A stretch of DNA of 7,527 nt from CAYRTD01 sp964426915. Its GTDB lineage: Bacteria; Bacteroidota; Bacteroidia; Bacteroidales; GCA-2748055. The stretch is from assembly GCA_964426915.1 (NCBI GenBank), contig CAYRTD010000174.1, forward strand, positions 1 to 7,527. Reading direction: 5' to 3'. The position numbers and the translations under genes are program-made. Shown in pieces: positions 6,118 to 7,527 of this stretch. The stretch's first letter is position 1, and every line of letters starts with the position of its first letter. Below the pieces are notes generated by a model. That model searched no databases, was not told the DNA's origin, and saw nothing but the letters and a program-made list of their open reading frames with translations.

Positions 6118-7479
6118 ATGAACAAAAAGGTCATAATAATCGGGGCCGGATTAACAGGATTGGTTACTGCATTTTACCTCAGGAAGAGGGGGATGCCTTT
6201 TGTGGTGCTGGAGAAAAATGACAAAGCAGGAGGAGTTATACAAACCCATGAAGAAGGCGGTTTTTGCTTTGAATCCGGACCCAATACCGGCGTTATCGGA
6301 CATCCTGAAGTCGCAGAACTATTTGAGGATCTGGAAGGATATTGCAAACTCGAAATAGCCGATGAAGGGGCTAAAAAAAGGCTGATCTGGAAGAATGGAA
6401 AATGGGAAGCAGTTCCATCGGGACTGTTAGGTGGTATAAAAACTCCGCTTTTCAGCATGAAAGACAAAATCCGCATTCTTGGAGAGCCTTTCAGAAAGCC
6501 CGGAAATAATCCTGATGAAACCCTCTCTGAGATGGTAAAAAGAAGAATGGGTCAGTCCTTTCTCGATTATGCTGTTGATCCATTTATAAAAGGTGTTTAT
6601 GCGGGCGATCCGGATTATATTATTCCCCGTTATGCTCTTCCTAAATTATACCGGCTGGAGCAGGAATATGGTAGCTTTATTGGTGGTTCCATCAAAAAGA
6701 AAATGAAGGAAAAAGATCCCCGTTTAAAGAAAGCTACTCGTGAAGTATTCTCGGCTGAAGGGGGACTTGAGAATCTTATTAAGGGGCTGGTTGAAGCTTC
6801 AGGCAAAGATAATATCATCCTGAACTGCCGGAATATTAAGGTTGACCCGCTGGAATCGGGCGGTTTTAAGGTGAGGTATTCAAAAAATAGCAGAAATGAA
6901 GAAATAGAGGGAGAGAATGTTGTTTCGACCACAGGATCCTATGCACTGCCATCTGTTCTTCCATTTATTGCAAAAGAAAAAATGCAAAAAATCAACAACC
7001 TCAAATATGCAAGGGTAGCAGAAATAGCATACGGATTCAAAGAATGGAAAGGCTTTCCTCTTGATAGTTTTGGCGGATTGGTACCTTCAAAAGAAAAAAG
7101 AGATGTGCTGGGAATACTATTTCCATCAGCTTTTCTCAAAAACCGGGCTCCTGAAGATGGCGCACTGCTTACCACATTCATCGGGGGTGTTGCGAGGGAT
7201 GAGCTTATGGACCTCAGTGACGAGGATCTTTTAATTACCGCCTCTTCTGAAGTGCAAAAGATGATGGGGCTTGAGGATTTTGTCCCTGATCTTATACGGG
7301 TATTCAGGTACGAGCATGCAATTCCCCAGTATGGATTATCTACAGGTCAAAGGCTAAAAGCTATAGAGGAAGTACAAAATGAATATTCCGGACTTATAAT
7401 TGCCGGGAATCTAAAGGATGGGATAGGAATGGCGGACAGGATTAAGCAGGGTGTGAGTATCGCGATGTCTATTAGTTAG
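6118..7479 (+). CDS. hemG: Protoporphyrinogen oxidase, HemY-type flavoprotein
   Basis: A 453-residue FAD enzyme that oxidises protoporphyrinogen IX to protoporphyrin IX, the step after HemN. The N-terminal dinucleotide fold has GAGLTG (9-14), the ribose-binding acidic residue E32 in VVLEK, and AGGVIQT (37-43), then FESGPNT (51-57). DPFIKGVYAGDPD (154-166) and the GLSTG region (406-410) are family features, and the C-terminal FAD motif is AGNLKDGIGMADRI (429-442). Length is normal for the family. It is the HemY/PPOX fold, not the small flavodoxin-like HemG of E. coli; Bacteroidota annotations often call it hemG all the same. Related Gram-positive enzymes oxidise coproporphyrinogen III, but the HemN partner supports protoporphyrinogen here. 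The last codon and stop (7474-7479) run into the inverted repeat arm, so the final residues may be altered. No terminator is evident downstream. Confidence 0.92.
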   Translation: MNKKVIIIGAGLTGLVTAFYLRKRGMPFVVLEKNDKAGGVIQTHEEGGFCFESGPNTGVIGHPEVAELFEDLEGYCKLEIADEGAKKRLIWKNGKWEAVPSGLLGGIKTPLFSMKDKIRILGEPFRKPGNNPDETLSEMVKRRMGQSFLDYAVDPFIKGVYAGDPDYIIPRYALPKLYRLEQEYGSFIGGSIKKKMKEKDPRLKKATREVFSAEGGLENLIKGLVEASGKDNIILNCRNIKVDPLESGGFKVRYSKNSRNEEIEGENVVSTTGSYALPSVLPFIAKEKMQKINNLKYARVAEIAYGFKEWKGFPLDSFGGLVPSKEKRDVLGILFPSAFLKNRAPEDGALLTTFIGGVARDELMDLSDEDLLITASSEVQKMMGLEDFVPDLIRVFRYEHAIPQYGLSTGQRLKAIEEVQNEYSGLIIAGNLKDGIGMADRIKQGVSIAMSIS

Positions 7480-7519
7480 TGTCTGTCCATAATGTCCAAT
7501 ATCTGCGTTGCTGCAAAAA
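7476..7519. repeat. Right arm of the long-range inverted repeat
   Basis: 7476-7499 is the exact reverse complement of 74-97, and 7502-7519 of 1-18, with only AT (7500-7501) between. The inner block contains the hemG stop codon TAG (7477-7479). Within it TGTCCATAA is followed directly by the related TGTCCAATA (7484-7501), a short direct repeat. The outer block carries TTGCTGCAA, a small palindrome. The AT-rich bases 7520-7527 lie outside the matched region. This compact arm may be the basic form of the element and the left arm an expanded or internally disrupted one. Confidence 0.85.
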
Positions 7520-7527
7520 TTTTAAAT

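Noticed and set aside
6174..7181. Minus-strand open frames of 80-100 codons inside hemG
   Set aside because: They are Ser/Pro-rich shadows of a clearly coding + strand with no domain or start signal of their own.

Overview
The window looks like chromosomal DNA of a member of the Bacteroidota, probably Bacteroidales or Marinilabiliales. The evidence is two matches to the Bacteroidota sigma-ABfr -7 box (TAnnTTTG), A-rich translation starts without clear Shine-Dalgarno sites, a pair of DUF4491-like membrane proteins, and the style of the TonB-dependent receptor. Base composition is moderately AT-rich. All seven genes lie on the + strand.

Layout. Positions 1-97 carry the left arm of an inverted repeat whose right arm is at 7476-7519, so the whole gene set sits between the two arms. 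Positions 122-187 are a pyrimidine-rich degenerate heptanucleotide repeat. A promoter candidate at 219-248 precedes a tight three-gene unit of small membrane proteins: two tandem DUF4491-like proteins (264-554, 547-879) and an unrecognised 117-residue protein with one membrane segment (880-1233). A short gap with an imperfect palindrome (1250-1271) leads to a TonB-dependent outer-membrane receptor (1310-3427). After the receptor come a second promoter candidate (3432-3439) and a strong leader hairpin (3468-3497). A compact three-gene unit follows: an AmpG/RhtX-like MFS permease (3541-4755), oxygen-independent coproporphyrinogen III dehydrogenase hemN (4739-6115) and protoporphyrinogen oxidase hemG, HemY-type (6118-7479). 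The hemG stop codon lies inside the right repeat arm.

How the genes may work together. The receptor could bring a ligand across the outer membrane and the MFS permease could carry it across the inner membrane. HemN converts coproporphyrinogen III to protoporphyrinogen IX, and HemG oxidises that to protoporphyrin IX. No early tetrapyrrole gene and no ferrochelatase is present here. The simplest reading is a porphyrin or iron acquisition module joined to the last steps of heme synthesis. The enzyme assignments are firm; the transported ligand is inference. The DUF4491 unit has no visible functional link to heme and may be a separate operon.
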